A stretch of DNA of 64,000 nucleotides from Kryptolebias marmoratus (Eukaryota; Chordata; Actinopteri; Cyprinodontiformes; Rivulidae). Position numbers and translations under genes: made by a program. This document shows, in pieces, positions 47,465-60,660 of the stretch; the first letter of the stretch is position 1; each line of letters starts with the position of its first letter. The notes under the pieces were generated by a model. The model had not been told where the DNA came from. It did not search any database and saw only the letters and a list, made by a program, of their open reading frames with translations. The stretch lies in the NCBI RefSeq assembly GCF_001649575.2, contig NC_051435.1:3464854-3528853 (forward strand), written 5' to 3'.

Positions 47465-50435
47465 AATAAATCAAGGAGAATATAATTAAACATAAAAAAC
47501 AAATATCAAAGACTATTCTTAGCACGTTGCTCTCACCTTTCTTTGACTAAGTAATTTAGAAATCCATCTGATGATTTGTAAAATCAGTATATTATTCTAA
47601 AAACGCAGATGTGAGTGCTCCTTCTTGTGACTTTTTAAATTGCTTTTTATGTTCATATATGAGGTAGTTTAAAGCCTGATTCAGCTTTTGGATGTTAGGT
47701 TTTACAGGGAAACACACTGTGTCACACTGTTTGTATAAAATTCCACTGAATTTGATTGTTTTGATTTGATAGAATCCAGTTTTGTGTGATTAATAGGAGG
47801 CCATGAAGTGTCATGTCTCATCAGGGAACCCAAAAGCTTCATCTGTTTGGGTTGTTAGTTGGGGCTGCACACTGACTGCCTTTATTCCAGCTTCTGTCTA
47901 TTTTCACACTGTCAGATCCTGGTGCCCTTCACGCCTGAGAAGAGAAAAAGTACATGTTAAGTCACGCTGATCATGTAGTCGAGTGCAACTCATTCCTCTG
48001 AGAGTTCTTCCTCCCTCTACTTTAAATGATGTTAATGCAAATCAAGTGGGAGTGAAGGACTAAGTGCAGCAATGTGAGATGAATATCAATCCTTTACCTT
48101 TTAAAGCAAAAACCATCTCTTTCTTTAAATTCCCTACAGTGATGATCATCTACATCCAGTAAACCAGAAAATGGAAAAAACAGGAATTATAAATCATAAC
48201 AACATCTACTTTATTTCTCACTAGATGATAAAAAGCATACTTTCTCGTGGGAAATTGTGTCATGTTTGCATTATTTATTGCTTTAATATTATGCTTTTAT
48301 TGCCACAAACAGCCTCCCATATGAATATTACCACTGTAAGTAAGGCTGCTTTCTATTTACATCCAAAGTCAGAACTCAGATTTCACAGTTTTGGGGTTTT
48401 TGATATTTTTTTTTTACTTCTGTAAGTCAATTTTTCAATTTATGTATCAATGTTTTGGTATGTTTTTGTATACATTTCTGCCAGGGTGTTCAGGTCGTAG
48501 CTATCAGTCTTTGTGTTTTGTTTCCTGTTCTGCCTGGCAGTTTTGGTTTTTTGTTTTTGTTCCATGGTCACAGTTCTCCTCTGCTTCTATGAATTGCCTG
48601 TCAGTCTCACACTTGCGGTTTGAATTTTACTCAGGCACATCACCTAATAGGAAAAAGGGCTTTCGCACTGATCAACATACCCTTCGAAAACAAAGAAAGT
48701 TGAACAAAAAGGTTGTGGCTTCGTTTTGAAAAGAGCCGTGTGTGAAACAGAAAACACTTTCCAGTAAGCCTTTCCAGAAACACAAGAGCAATCCATAACA
48801 TTGATGTCTGTGTTAACTTGGCTCTCCCAACCACATGACCACTTGTGTGTGATTAAAATTCAACTAACGAGTCGAGTCACTAATTGCACATGATGGAGAA
48901 CAGCACAGGGAATGCACTGTGTTTGGTTTGTGTTTTGTCTTCCTGGGATGGAGACCTGTTCTGCTTTCAGAGCTTAATGCTGAAGAAACTTTGCTATTTA
49001 CTTTTGCTGCGGCTTCACTCAGTATTTAAAAAAAGCTTATTTTTTATGAATCGATAGTAACAAGCAATCACAAAAGAAAGAACAAATGTTAGTGTGACTC
49101 TGAAATCCATAGGTTCTGATAACAAAAACACCAAAGCAATTAGGAACGACAGAAGGTTTAAAACAGTCAAAAACAAACTTCCCTTTGGGTTCAATTAGCT
49201 ATCACATATTTCTGCACAGTAATACAATCAATATAATTGAGCAATAGGAAAAAAAAGTTCTTCAGAAGTTAGAATAAACAAGGTAACTGAGTCTATCACT
49301 CCATCCACTGTAACATGTTAGAAATGGCTTTAAATAACAGTTATTGATTTTATCAGAAAAGTCAGACATCGAATACAAAGGGGTGATATCAACTAGAGTT
49401 AGCGAGATGGAAGTTAGCTATTTCATGTCCTGCAAGGGTAGACTTGTCCTGTAAACCAAGGTCAATAAACCCAGGATATTTTAGGAGATTTGGTTTAACT
49501 AACCTTAACCTATCTCAGAGCATCCATGTTAAAGTCAGGAAGTGTCCAATATTACACCAGTTATAATCAGTCAGTTATAACAATATGAGCGGTTAAAAAT
49601 AAAATGATTAACACAATCTAAAACAAGGAATGAATGAGCCCTAAAAGAGCTCTCTACCCCTTAATATCAGCCTGTTTAAAACCCAGGTGAGGACAATTTA
49701 TTAACTATGTATGTTCCATTTAGTTTCCTCTCACCTATTATTTATTTCAGCAAATAATCAAAGTTTGATGATGACAAGATCAAGATAAAAGTAGGCAGAT
49801 GCAGAAAACAAAACCAAATTAATTTTTCTGGATTGCAAAGTAATAGCGGTAATGGGCAATAGTGACTGCTTCAGTGTTTTTAAACCTTTCCATATTTCTT
49901 AAAAATATTCAGAGTAGTGTGGCTGGGGTCTAAAACAAACCATAAATCTAACAAATGAGAGGAACAACTATAAACCAACTAGCCAAGTACATTCTTCTGG
50001 CTAAGTATAAATAGATGATCTGGGACTGAAAACTGAAAATGTGGCAGCTTATGTATATACAGGGAGGCGTGATTAACTCACTGCACACAGATGAGTTACA
50101 GGAAAACAACACTCAGAGGAAAACCTCAGAAAATATATCAAAACATTGCACACAAACTCTGATCTGAAAAGCTTCTTTTTGCACTTTGGTGAAATTATTT
50201 TAATTATGTTCAGTACAATTTGTGTTATTTCCCTAATTCACAGTGATAATCCTTAAAAAAAAACTGTTAAACATGTTTAAGTGAGATCCAAGATTAAGAC
50301 CCTGCTAATATATGAATATATCTAGAAAACCTAACACCCTAAAGCTTATTTTAAAGGTCAATTATGAGTGAAACAGAAACACATTTTGTACATGTAAGAA
50401 AAGAAGAAAAAAGACATATCTGAACAGAGAAAAGA
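47465..50435. other. No gene seen
   Basis: AT-rich sequence. A T-rich stretch at 48390-48640 with 'cctgttctgcctggcag' is vaguely LTR-like but has no definable ends; its 112-codon frame is hydrophobic because of the T content. Confidence 0.55.
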
Positions 50436-50439
50436 CAGA

Positions 50440-50860
50440 TAGAGAGATGTGGCGATATTTTCCTCTCTGCCCTCTAAGTGCCTCCAGACAGCAATGACCT
50501 GGCAAGCTGTAGGTTGGATACAGGGAGATACATTTTCAGCCTGAGAGCCTGAGGGCACTTTCAGGACCAAAGTGACACTAAAACAGAGAGGCTCAGTATC
50601 GCAACACTTTCAAAATGGCTCTGGGTGACAGAGCATTGACATCACTCACGATAAAAACAAAACCTCCCTGACCTTTCGGTGTTGGGCTTTGGGAGTTTGC
50701 ATGCATGTATGGTTTTACTTTGACAGACAACGAAGTTTCTGTTGCCTGTGGATGCAAGCGATGGACTTCTTTACCTGCCACTTCTGTTGACCTCACTATG
50801 AAGATAGAGGAAGGGAAGGAAATGTAGCCTAAAACCATTCGTTTCTTTCTTTTTACCACT
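50440..50860. other. Candidate conserved non-coding element
   Basis: Two adjacent GC-richer stretches (about 50460-50575 and 50600-50830) without recognised repeats. Short minus-strand frames (70 and 88 codons) match nothing I know. Confidence 0.3.
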
Positions 50861-50864
50861 TAAT

Positions 50865-52275
50865 AATATTGGTACGCACAAGACGAGTGGTTAGAAAGTA
50901 ATACCACCCCATTGCTTTGCTCCATTACTGGTGCGTTTTCTCCGTGGATTTATCATCATCGTGCAGATACTTTCAGGTTCTAAAGCTGTTCATGCAAAGA
51001 TCATGCTGACTACAAAATTAGCAACAGCTTCCATATTATACCTGGATTCCTTTTAAAATGTTTGGCAGGTAAAAATGATAGAATTACAAGCTAAAACCTA
51101 ATGCTTTCTTCCCAACACAGGCTTTAAAGAAACTGTAAAAAATAAATGTAATTTCTGTGTTAAATGTCCATAAATACTCGTTTTATTTTGTTTTTTGTGT
51201 TAAATAGAAACATATGAAAAGTGACAGTAACAATACTCGTCAGATTTACTGGAATATAGAATTTATGTGTAAAAGTTAGGATATTATCAAAATATGAAGA
51301 TAAAAAAACCAAATATCGCTTGTCTATAAAGTTTTAAAGCTCTGCAGCATCTTTTTCTGGTTATGAATCGGACAGAATAGAGTAAGAATGTTAAGCTCAT
51401 GCTATTAAGGAACAAGATGCGGACAAGTTTTTAAAAGTGGTAAAATAAATCCCTTTATGCTGATCTTAATGACATCAACTCCGAGCTCATTCATTATTGA
51501 TGATTTTTTCATAGTTTGGAATAAATATGTTCTGCAAGTAGAACTGGTTTTATATTTAAATTGTGACATTTTGTAAAAAACAAACAAACAAACAAAAGAA
51601 AAAAAATCAATATTCTTGACAGGATTTGAGCGCATTGCTTTATCCACAACACCAACTTAGCATACACCGTGGCTGCTTCTGCTGCTTGACCTTACACACT
51701 TACAGTACATGCTTGATTTTGTTTCTACATTTTATCACATAATCAGGACCCTATGTATGTTTGTGTAGAAGCAGACCTTCTTACTGAGTTGTTTGCAACA
51801 AATGTATGGGTTTTTGTTTGGTACAAAGACTTATAAAACCAGTACGTCTAGATTTAATCCCCAAACTTCATGGCTGCTCTACTGATGCAGTCACATCGTG
51901 CACGTTGGTCCCTGTGAATCAGTTAATCTTCACATCCCTAGTCTGCAGCTGTAGTTTCTGTCAATCCTCTGCTGCATCAGATACTAGTTAAGTCATTTTG
52001 TTTTTGATGCTTGCTGTTTTTTTTTTTATTAAACTTGCATAGATCTTCAAAAGGCTAAACCTTTCAGTTTGACCAGGAATTTATTGGTTTATCTGTCAAA
52101 CAAATCAGTTTATTTTCAGTTTCTTCTGTCCGATACTGAATCTGTATAATGAGTTTACTTGCATGTTCTTTGGACTGCTTTCACAGTATAAATGCTTTCT
52201 TGCTGCAGTGATGAGGTATATACAACATGTCCAGTGCCCACTCCTCATTAGCCAGCTTGCAGGTTAGTAACAGCT
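50865..52275. other. No gene seen
   Basis: AT-rich sequence with a short (CAAA)n tract at about 51580-51597. Nothing else recognised. Confidence 0.55.
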
Positions 52276-52278
52276 TTG

Positions 52279-52299
52279 TATGTGTGTGTGTGTGTGTGT
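52279..52299. repeat. (TG)n microsatellite
   Basis: Short pure TG run immediately before a pyrimidine-rich acceptor-like signal. Confidence 0.85.
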
Positions 52300-52515
52300 C
52301 TTCCTTCAGGGCATGGCTGGAGAGTTGGAGGAAAGGATGCTATTTTACCCGCTGCTGTAAAGCAGCAGCAGCAGCATCCAGGAGCAGCAGATAAAGATGT
52401 TGTTTTAGATGTAAATCATGCCCATCTGCTGTGCTGGGGAAAGATTATCCCACTGTGGAAGACATATTTAGCCAAGACATTACAGAGAAACTTTGAAATG
52501 GGTATTTATATGTGA
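52300..52515 (+). other. Exon-like stretch after a TG repeat (doubtful)
   Basis: A TG run and tcttccttcag form an acceptor-like signal ending at 52309. It is followed by an open frame with a short CAG run (QQQQ) at 52363-52376 that remains open to 52515. The translation (for example KDAILPAAVKQQQQHPGAA) matches nothing I know, and the other frames close quickly. The open frame is short enough to be chance. It is listed only because a strong acceptor and a GC-richer stretch coincide; a non-coding exon or conserved element is equally possible. Confidence 0.15.
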
Positions 52516-52959
52516 TGGCAGTGGAGATCAGTCCTTACTTTTGGAAACTGGGATTTGGCAGGTATGACAGAAACTGGTGAATATAAAGAATTCTGAATGA
52601 ATGGCTCACAAGCAGAATTCTAGGACCAATTCCTTTAACCACTTTTATTTTCATAGATACATTTTTTTATAAAGGATTTCCTAATACATAAACATACACA
52701 TGTTGGTAATACAATAATAGAGGATTTAGTGATTCAAAGTAATTTTAGTTTCTTTCATTTGCAAACATTTTAAAAAGTGTTTCAAATGCCAGAACTGTGA
52801 ATTGTTTTGCTATTTCTGCCACGTGGAATCAAATCAGTGTAGCAGCATATTTTTACACAGAAATAATATTGAAAAGAAGAGCACAAAAACTTTGGCCCGG
52901 GTTTTTGTATGCACACCCACAGGCATGTGCAAGCATACATGCAAATGTACCGGATGCGG

Positions 52960-53230
52960 TATTCTCATGAACATGGACCTTTTGAAGTTGAGCTTAGACA
53001 CTAAGATGGGGGTGTTCTCAGAACAAGATGTTACACATCGAATCCCAAATCCGCTCGCTTGGCTTTGTGTTTACTGTTCACACTCCCTCCAGCAGCCAAT
53101 TCCCTATCACCGATGCAAAGTGTTGCCAAGAGGATTCAGGCATAAATCCTCCAGAAAAATGATTAGACCACTGTTGGCATGGCGTGATCGTCCAACCATG
53201 TGTCTCTTTAAAGGGGCTAAATGAGGTTAG
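52960..53230. other. Candidate conserved non-coding element
   Basis: Repeat-free block at the end of the longest non-repeat open frame of the window (140 codons, plus, 52802-53224). The frame has no splice or initiation context, and its composition does not look coding. A conserved non-coding block is more likely. Confidence 0.3.
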
Positions 53231-53234
53231 ATCA

Positions 53235-54155
53235 TTGAGAGTGAATAAATAAATGTTTGGACAGGTTTTCAGATAGTCTTTGACCCCTTTTCAGCATATG
53301 AAAGCACTTACAGATTACATTTAGTTAATTCTAACCTGGCATTTTCCCTTAAGTATGAGTAGTGTTGGTAAATGCATCGCTCTACATTTCTGTTGAGAAG
53401 ATTTATGGCAATAAAGACTCATAGAAAATACTGTATATCGAGGCAATCACTGCAAGCATCCCACAGCTTTTTGAATTTACACAAATCATTTCATGTGCTC
53501 AGCTTTAACGACATTAGAGTAGCTGCATGAAGCAGCCATCATTGCATATGGATCGACATGAAGGCACCCTATCAGCTTACCTGTTCCCTTGAAGATGTAT
53601 CTGCATAATTCATGTTTGTGTTAAAGGCTAACTTTAACTGGGAACATTAGAAACTTAGAGCTGAAAGCAACACCAAATACAAGAACAGATTAACACAAGC
53701 ACTGACCTCTTGAAAATCAGTCATTAATTCTCTCTGAAAGTTGACCATTTTATTTAGTTGCATGAATAGCAAACAAAAATGCTAAAAAAGGGGAGGAAAG
53801 ACAGAAAAAATCTTAGCAAAAATAGGTTTGTTGCAAAACAATATGTTGACCCTAGTCTTGGAAAACAAATATTCACAAACATGTCTTATTTCCTGAAAAC
53901 TAACTGAAAATATACATAAAATATATAAATGAAAGCTCATAAAAAGATCAGTCTTCTGTACTGTAGATTCAGTGTAAAATATCCTGTGTTAAGTCTTACA
54001 ATCCACTAACGTCTGGTCCTATTGATCACCCATATCTGTTAAATTAGTGGTTATGATAAATTGTTTATATTTGGTAGCTTGCAGAACATCCCTTTTTGCA
54101 ACATTTCTAGCATAAACAGACAGTAAATGGAAAGCTCTCACAGCATCTCATGAAA
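53235..54155. other. No gene seen
   Basis: AT-rich sequence; nothing recognised. Confidence 0.55.
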
Positions 54156-54159
54156 GTTG

Positions 54160-54420
54160 CCTGGGATAGAGGTCTTCATGCAATTAGCCATAATGGCCAT
54201 TCCAAGTAGCCATTTTCTGTGTTTATTTTCAGTAGGCCTCAAAGTGCTTGCAATGATGACAACTGTCAGTTGTTTTGCTCTACTCTCAGGACTCATAACG
54301 CTGCAATCAGTACATTTATAAGACAAAGTGCGGGGCAAACTAATCTGAAATTATCCCTCAATGTCAAAGATGATGGATGGAAATGGTGCAGAGAAATGTC
54401 CTATTGCTAATGTTGTGGGC
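54160..54420. other. Candidate conserved non-coding element with MYB-type palindrome
   Basis: Repeat-free block with 'caattagccataatggccat' and a perfect inverted repeat acaactg-t-cagttgt (54259-54273), which holds two opposed AACTG/TGTCA sites of MYB or MEIS type. No coding frame. Confidence 0.35.
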
Positions 54421-54749
54421 CAAAATAAAAATCTCAAACCAGCCGATGAAACTAATTTCCAAAATTCTACATCAATTAGGACATCTGAGCATCAAACATA
54501 TCTGTGAACAAGTCTGAATTAAAAAAAATGATCATGATACACATTTACATACAAACTCTAGGCTTAAACACAAATGTGAACACATGCTGATAATAAAGAA
54601 TCTGTATGCTGATGTAAAGCAATTAACCTAACATAACATATCTGCAATATGGATTCAGTCTGATATATTTCAATCATTTGGTAACACACCCCCAAGCCAA
54701 AGTGCAACCTCATTAAAAGAACATGATGCAATTTGGATCAAATGTTGAT

Positions 54750-54920
54750 AAGAAGCCACATTAGCTCGTCCATAAGGGACCCATCTATACTGAGACCGAG
54801 TGCATTGTGCAAAGCTTCCTGCACTCCCACCTGCGTAACCACATCAATAGAGGGGCAATTCAGCCTTTCCTGCAAGACGATTTAAACCTTATTTTTCAAG
54901 GACAGAGCTTTCCCCCCACA
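54750..54920. other. Candidate conserved non-coding element
   Basis: GC-richer repeat-free block ('gaccgagtgcattgtgcaaa', 'ctcccacctgcgtaaccaca'). No coding frame. Confidence 0.25.
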
Positions 54921-55229
54921 AAATCTAATAAGATGTGGACCACTCTAAGAACAACCACACTACAGCAGATATAAGATTTAGATATTAGAACAAAAAAAAA
55001 AACACACACACACAAGGCAAATCTCTTGCCAAAGCTTTCAGGAGAAAGTAAGTGCAGAATACTGAAAGCTCACCCTGTAAATGATAACAACTTTTTTTTT
55101 TTTTTTACATTGGTATGTTTGTATTTCTTTTCCTAAAGCGCTCCTAGGGAAATGTTGGTTGGTGAGAAATAAATCAATAAATAAAAGTCCAGGAAACTAT
55201 TAAGAACAAAAAGTATATGTGAAATCAAT

Positions 55230-55870
55230 TCACAAGTTTCTTGCGCGTATTTGACACAAATGTGGTGCAAATGTAGAAATATCTTGTGTGCACCAGAAAT
55301 AGATACCACTATTATGTTGTTTCAGAATAACTCTTAAAACAAATTTTGAAGTCTTGTGGTCTATTTTTTTGGTGCAAGGCTTCATCAGGTAATTACTTTT
55401 ATTTGTGAACAATTACAAACAACTGTCCAACTCCATGGATACGGACTGATGCACATAAAATGTACTGAAAATCGAATACACATCAGAAAAGATTTAATAC
55501 CAAGAGGATTACCTGATGTGCACCAAGTAGTTTCTTGTGTGCTCGAAACAACGATCTCTCCATACCCTCGCAAGAAATGTCCTTAAACTCAAACTACAGA
55601 AGATACTTATAGCTAACTTTCTGAAAACACAAAATATGTTTGATGATGTCACACTAAAACTTAGTATAGATAAGGTAAATTATATTGGCTAATTGATAAT
55701 CAATTACGTCTTCATAGGCTTGGTTGACATCAAAGTATGGCTCAGTTACAACTCTTATTTTCCTTTTGATGCTGAAAACACAGATGCTGAATTGCACTGC
55801 GTATTCTCTTGTGTGTAAGAACAGTTTTGTTGTGTGGGCATCAAACAGTTTCCAGTGTGCAAGAGAAACC
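55230..55870. repeat. Degenerate recurring TTTCTTGYGYG motif
   Basis: 'agtttcttgcgcgtatttga' (55235), 'atatcttgtgtgcaccagaa' (55279), 'tagtttcttgtgtgctcgaa' (55528) and 'attctcttgtgtgtaagaac' (55803) look like scattered units of one old repeat. I recall similar motifs in other fish repeats. Confidence 0.35.
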
Positions 55871-56069
55871 TATGTTTAAATCTACTTTTTTTTTGTTTCA
55901 CCAAGGCCCCCTAGGGGTACATTCCTGTTCCTGTTATAAATGTAAAAGCAGAAAAAGGTGTCTGTTTAATTGGTAAAAAACAAAATGAAAACTTTTTGCA
56001 TTTGGGAATGTTGTACAAAACATTTGATCTCTTTGTATCAACTCAGTGCTGTTTTTTTTGTTTTTATGA

Positions 56070-56195
56070 TAGACTGATAACCTGCTCAGGGTGTGCCCCG
56101 CTGCTTGCCCAAAGACCATTAGAGAAAGGCACCTTGTCCCTGTGACCCTGAACAGGAACAAGCTGGTGAGATGAATGGGTGGTTGGGTGCTGTTT
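56070..56195 (-). repeat. Common teleost repeat (family C), fragment
   Basis: 'gactgataacctgctcaggg', 'tgtgccccgctgcttgccca', 'aagaccattagagaaaggca' and 'ccctgtgaccctgaacagga' are the reverse-oriented core of the repeat seen at 47195-47460. Confidence 0.6.
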
Positions 56196-56199
56196 TTAA

Positions 56200-58790
56200 C
56201 ACCAAGCTGCAGCTCTGATTTTGTCATACATCACCACACAAACCACTATCTCCATCTCCTCTCCCATACCTCTTTTTCCTCTCTCATTATTGTTCTCCCT
56301 TGTCTTGACCTGGACTTATTATCACTGTTTTAGTATCGATTGGACACTTCCTCTTGGGGGCCGCCCTGCCTGCGTCGGATCTAACGAAACTTGGATTTGT
56401 CGGCGTTCCTCTTTGGATTCCTGGCAAGATTTTCTCTAAAATGTCACAGTAATCCATATAGAATTTCCTTGCAAAACCCCACAGCAATATTCTTGCCTTC
56501 AATTAGAAACTGAATGCTTGACATTTTTGTCTTTTCTTTTTTTTCAGCTTCAGTTTATCTGTGTAAAAAATGTTAGTGAGTATCAGCAGTAAGTAGGATT
56601 TTGGCTGTACCTTTACATCATTTATGGGTTAACAGGTTAAATGCTGTAGCAGCCAGATGCTGATACCTAAATGTACAATTTTTAGAAAATAGCTGCTGAT
56701 ATCTGTCAGTCTTAGAATGACAGAAAAGCCATTTTCAAAGAATATGAACTTACACAATACAGACACATTATATGATTATTTACACCTTTATAACCTTGAG
56801 CAACTATATTTAAAAATATGCTAAGGTTCTACTACACAAAATATGGATACTTAACAATATTGTTACTAAAGATAGCTCTTTAATGCATTTCATTAGTTTC
56901 TGCTTTACATGTTAGACAAATAACAACAGACTAATATATTATGTTTTATATCTAGGGCTGTGTTTACGTACTTTAAGACCTGCCAGATGATTATTTGTTA
57001 ATAAACTGTTATTTATAAAGGTTTAGAATTAAAAGGCAGTGTTGTTACTTTTTACTATGACTGCAGTAGTTGCTTTTTTGAATGCCATGTCTGACATAAA
57101 TAAATAAGTTGTATACTTTTTTTTTGTTTTTGTTCTGAAGAGCTCGTGATTCAAACATAGATTAATGTGCAGCATCTATCTTCAGTCACATCATTTCTTC
57201 ACACACACACACAAACAATGTCTAGGCAGAAGATGAAACACACAATGCAGATTATTAAAAATGTAAAAGAAAAAAAAAAGCGGAAAGTTGTGCTTTGCAT
57301 TAAAAAAAAAAACAACAAAAAGGCTTTTCAGAAATAATTTGCTCTAAATGGAACATAGTAATGACTTTAAAAACAGGAGGAAGCTTTTAACATAAGAGAT
57401 CAGAGTTCTGAGGAGTGCTGAATAATGAAAAGAAATGAATAATGAGGTTACAGTCAAACAAATAAATACTTTCTTTCTAATGCATCTTTGAAAAAAGAAG
57501 CAATTTTGTCCATTTATATGTCCTCACATGCAAGTAATAATGCTATACAAAAAAATTGTAAAGATGTTCGATGGCAGTATTTCCTCTGAGTTCATACAGC
57601 TCATTTGCTGTAAAAAACAAGACTAAAATGTTTATGTTTTTGGTATTTGTGTGCATAAAACAGCTTTGTTCGACTGATTGTTGACACCTACAACCTAATT
57701 TAAAGCACTGATTGCTTCATTTATGGAAAGAATCTTAGACAGCTTCTTTTGAAAACATTTGGAAAAGGATAAACGCTTTAAAGAAATATTTTGCAATCAA
57801 TAAAACATTTGTGATGTTCAAATCAATGAGTCAAACAAAAGCTTCAAGCAGAGTCAGGCAGTAAATGCAACCTTTTATTTGTCAACGTTACCGTGAAACC
57901 CAATTGTAGCTGCCAAACACGTTAATTTACTCCAAAATGTTAATCTAATTTGGGATAGTTTAATCCGAATGTCCAATGCATCATCCATCTCACAGTTGCC
58001 TAAAAAAGGTAAACTGACTGTATGGCGTAAAACCCTCACCAGCTTTGAAGGTTTAGTGCTCAAAAAGTTAAGAATATCTGATATATATATATTACTTTTA
58101 GTGACTTTTTCTTTTTCTGTGTAGAAATACAAGTTAATTTGTTCCCTCCTGAACTAGGTCTACCACAGATGTCTGTATAAATAGTTTTATCAGTAAAAAT
58201 CTTCAAATGTTCTCTCATTTTATTCTCAATAAAAGTAAAATTAGAATGCTTATTTCATGAGAACTATGACTTAATCATTTTGTTGTTATTATTATTATTA
58301 TTATTATACCAACAAAATTACTTGCATCTGTATGTTGTTTACAGATCCAGCCTTTTTCATTTCCCCACTTTCATGCTTCTTATGGTCACAACATTATATT
58401 TAATTGGTTATCTCCAGTTCACAGTAAACTGCAATATTTCATAAATGATCGCTCAAAAAGAATCTTTGGGAAATTTTAGGAGTATATATTACTGCTTTGC
58501 TTTGCTGTATAGTAGCCAGAGTTGAGGCTTTGATAGGACACTCACTCTGCTGCAGTTCAATTACCTGCTCTGTTTCAAACACTAAAAATATTGGAATTTT
58601 CTCTGTTTCAGATTTAGTGCTCCATTTACCACAAATAATATATTTTTGGATCAAGTGAGGGGTAACAGTTCTTTGGCGTTTAATTATACAGCAGCAAATT
58701 ATTGCGAGGAAGTGGGACACATTGTCCATCAAAGTGAAAAGGGAGTTGAAGTCTTGAAGGGGAGAAAATAAAACTGGGCCAACCTCGGCC
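56200..58790. other. No gene seen
   Basis: AT-rich sequence with A/T runs, a short CA tract near 57200 and the ATT array at 58282. The frames at 56221-56439 and 58439-58732 are unrecognised. Confidence 0.6.
58282..58307. repeat. (ATT)n microsatellite
   Basis: Pure ATT run of about eight units. Confidence 0.85.
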
Positions 58791-58794
58791 GCAA

Positions 58795-59180
58795 AGACAA
58801 GCCGTCAGTCAGTGGCCTCATTTGTGGTCCACAATTCAAATACAAACGCACACACACAAACTTTTACATCAGTGGGAGATCATCTTGCAGTGAAATGTTC
58901 AGGTCCAGAAAGATCCACAAACTTGCATGCGCACGAGCACAGCTGCAGCTGCTTCTTTCTGAACTGCAGCTGGAGGGCCATGCTGCACTTTGTTGAAATC
59001 CCATGATGCTGACAGCCAGCCGCCGGGTATCTCCTCTTCTGCTCCTCCCTCCAGCTCATCCTTCACACTTCTCTTCATCTCCCTTTCTTCTCTGCTTTCT
59101 GCCTGTCAGTGAAACAGATGTGCGCGCAGAAATACACACCATTTGAAGCCACTGAAGAGTGAGGATTTGAAGACAATGAG
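58795..59180. other. Candidate regulatory or promoter-like block
   Basis: The block has a few clustered CpGs ('gcatgcgcacgagcac', 'cagccgccgggtatctcc', 'gatgtgcgcgcagaaat'), opposed CAGCTG E-boxes (cagctgcagctg at 58940-58951 and ctgcagctg at 58964-58972), and a C/T-rich tract at about 59010-59105. It could be a promoter or untranslated first exon, but no transcript evidence is visible. Confidence 0.3.
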
Positions 59181-59884
59181 CCATATGTCTGTGTTCATGT
59201 GTTGCCACTTATTTTCCAGCTAGACATTAACAAGGCACTTAATAACCTCATTTAACAGCTTTACTTGGTTTGAGTCTTTATAAAGACACAGGTTGCAGCT
59301 GTAAAAAGACCATTAGAGTTTATAAAGAAGCTGCAGACCAACTCATCAGAAAACATCCACATTTCTTCAACACAAACTGTCAGAGTCTCCTTCCCACCAA
59401 AATAACTTGTGTTACCTAGCAGCACAGTGGAAGTAAAAACCCTCGGAATTCATTATTTTTTATTCTACTTTGCATTGATGCACTGCATCCATTGACATTC
59501 ATGCATAATGGACACGGATGTGAAATCAGTACTCTAGAGGGATGAGAGGAAGCCTACCATTGTTGTTTTTTTAATGGGAGCCTTTAACACAAAAAGGCAG
59601 GGCTGGACCACTGGGGGTTTTGGTTGTCATGGAGTTTCAAGGCACATTCCACGAAGAACAACATCTAGATCCATCTCTTCAAATTGGATTGATTGCTATT
59701 GTAGCTGTTCTTCAGCTACTGGCTAAAAGAAAAAAAATCAGCCTGCTTATTTTTATAGATGACAAAAAATAAATTCTATTCACTGCATAATATTTTTTGT
59801 TTTGTGCGCTGTTATAAACAGCTACAGAATCAGTCAGTTATGAATGAATCTAGCATTCTTTGCACAGTTGCCTTTTGCCTGCTG

Positions 59885-60130
59885 CCATCCATCCATTTTT
59901 TTTTACCCGCTTCTCCTTTCAGAGTCATGGGGAGCTGGTGCCAATCTGCAGCAGTCACTGTGAGAGAGGCGGGGTACATCCTGGACATTGCAGGGCCACA
60001 CTAGAGCCAAACAACCGTCATGCTCTCACTCACACCTAGGGACGATTTAGAGTTAACAATTAACCTAATATGCATGACTTTGGTCTGTGGGAGGAAACCG
60101 GAGAACCCACACGTGCACAGAAAACAGAAA
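59885..60130 (+). repeat. Common teleost repeat (family C)
   Basis: 'catccatccattttttttta', 'cccgcttctcctttcagagt', 'gagagaggcggggtacatcc', 'tggacattgcagggccacac', 'tagggacgatttagagttaa', 'ctaatatgcatgactttggt' and 'gtgggaggaaaccggagaac' make this the best preserved 5' and middle part of the family here. Confidence 0.7.
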
Positions 60131-60439
60131 ATGAAACATGAACAGAACAAAGTCAATGTCTGTGAGCAAAATGTACGAAATCAGCAGACGGAAATAAGAT
60201 TTCCACCCAAGAAAGATGCATATAAACCTACTTTAGAAGCTACACAGAAGAAAACAAAGTTCCAGTTTGCTAAATGAATTCAGTGATAAACCATCGGTTC
60301 ATACTGGTCATTGAGAGGATGAAACTTTAGTTTACTGCAGGTCAAATGAAACAAAGATGACAAAACAGATATGTGTCTGCATGTCTGGACCAAGAGAGAT
60401 GGAAGTTATCACCTCTATTGGACATGCACAAAACTCATT

Positions 60440-60660
60440 GGCATTCTGAACATTTTTTAATTCTATCAATCATAAATTTGTTTGACGAAGATGGAGTAAT
60501 TGCTCAGGATGATGCGTTTTTCTATGGTAAAAAAAGAGCAGAAGACATGTTCACCATTGATTTGGCAAAAAAAATAGTCCAGATCTCAATCTGATTGAAA
60601 ATTTATGGTGGCTTCATCCTGCTAAGCTGAGCTGTCAGCTGCTAAAAGAGACAGCTAAAT
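60440..60660 (+). pseudogene. Tc1/mariner-type transposase relic
   Basis: One plus frame contains GVIAQDDAFF at about 60494-60523, resembling the 'QQDNA' block with the second catalytic aspartate. After a frame shift in an A run, bases 60573-60611 read NSPDLNLIENLWW, the SPDLNPIENLW motif that carries the last acidic catalytic residue of Tc1/mariner DD(E/D) transposases. Stops, the frameshift and missing ends show it is dead. No terminal inverted repeats were found. Confidence 0.65.

Noticed and set aside
48391..48729. 112-codon hydrophobic frame resembling a membrane protein
   Set aside because: Hydrophobicity follows from a T-rich stretch; no start context or family match.
52802..53224. 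140-codon open frame
   Set aside because: Longest non-repeat frame, but no known domain, no initiation or splice context, and a length expected once or so by chance in this much AT-rich sequence.
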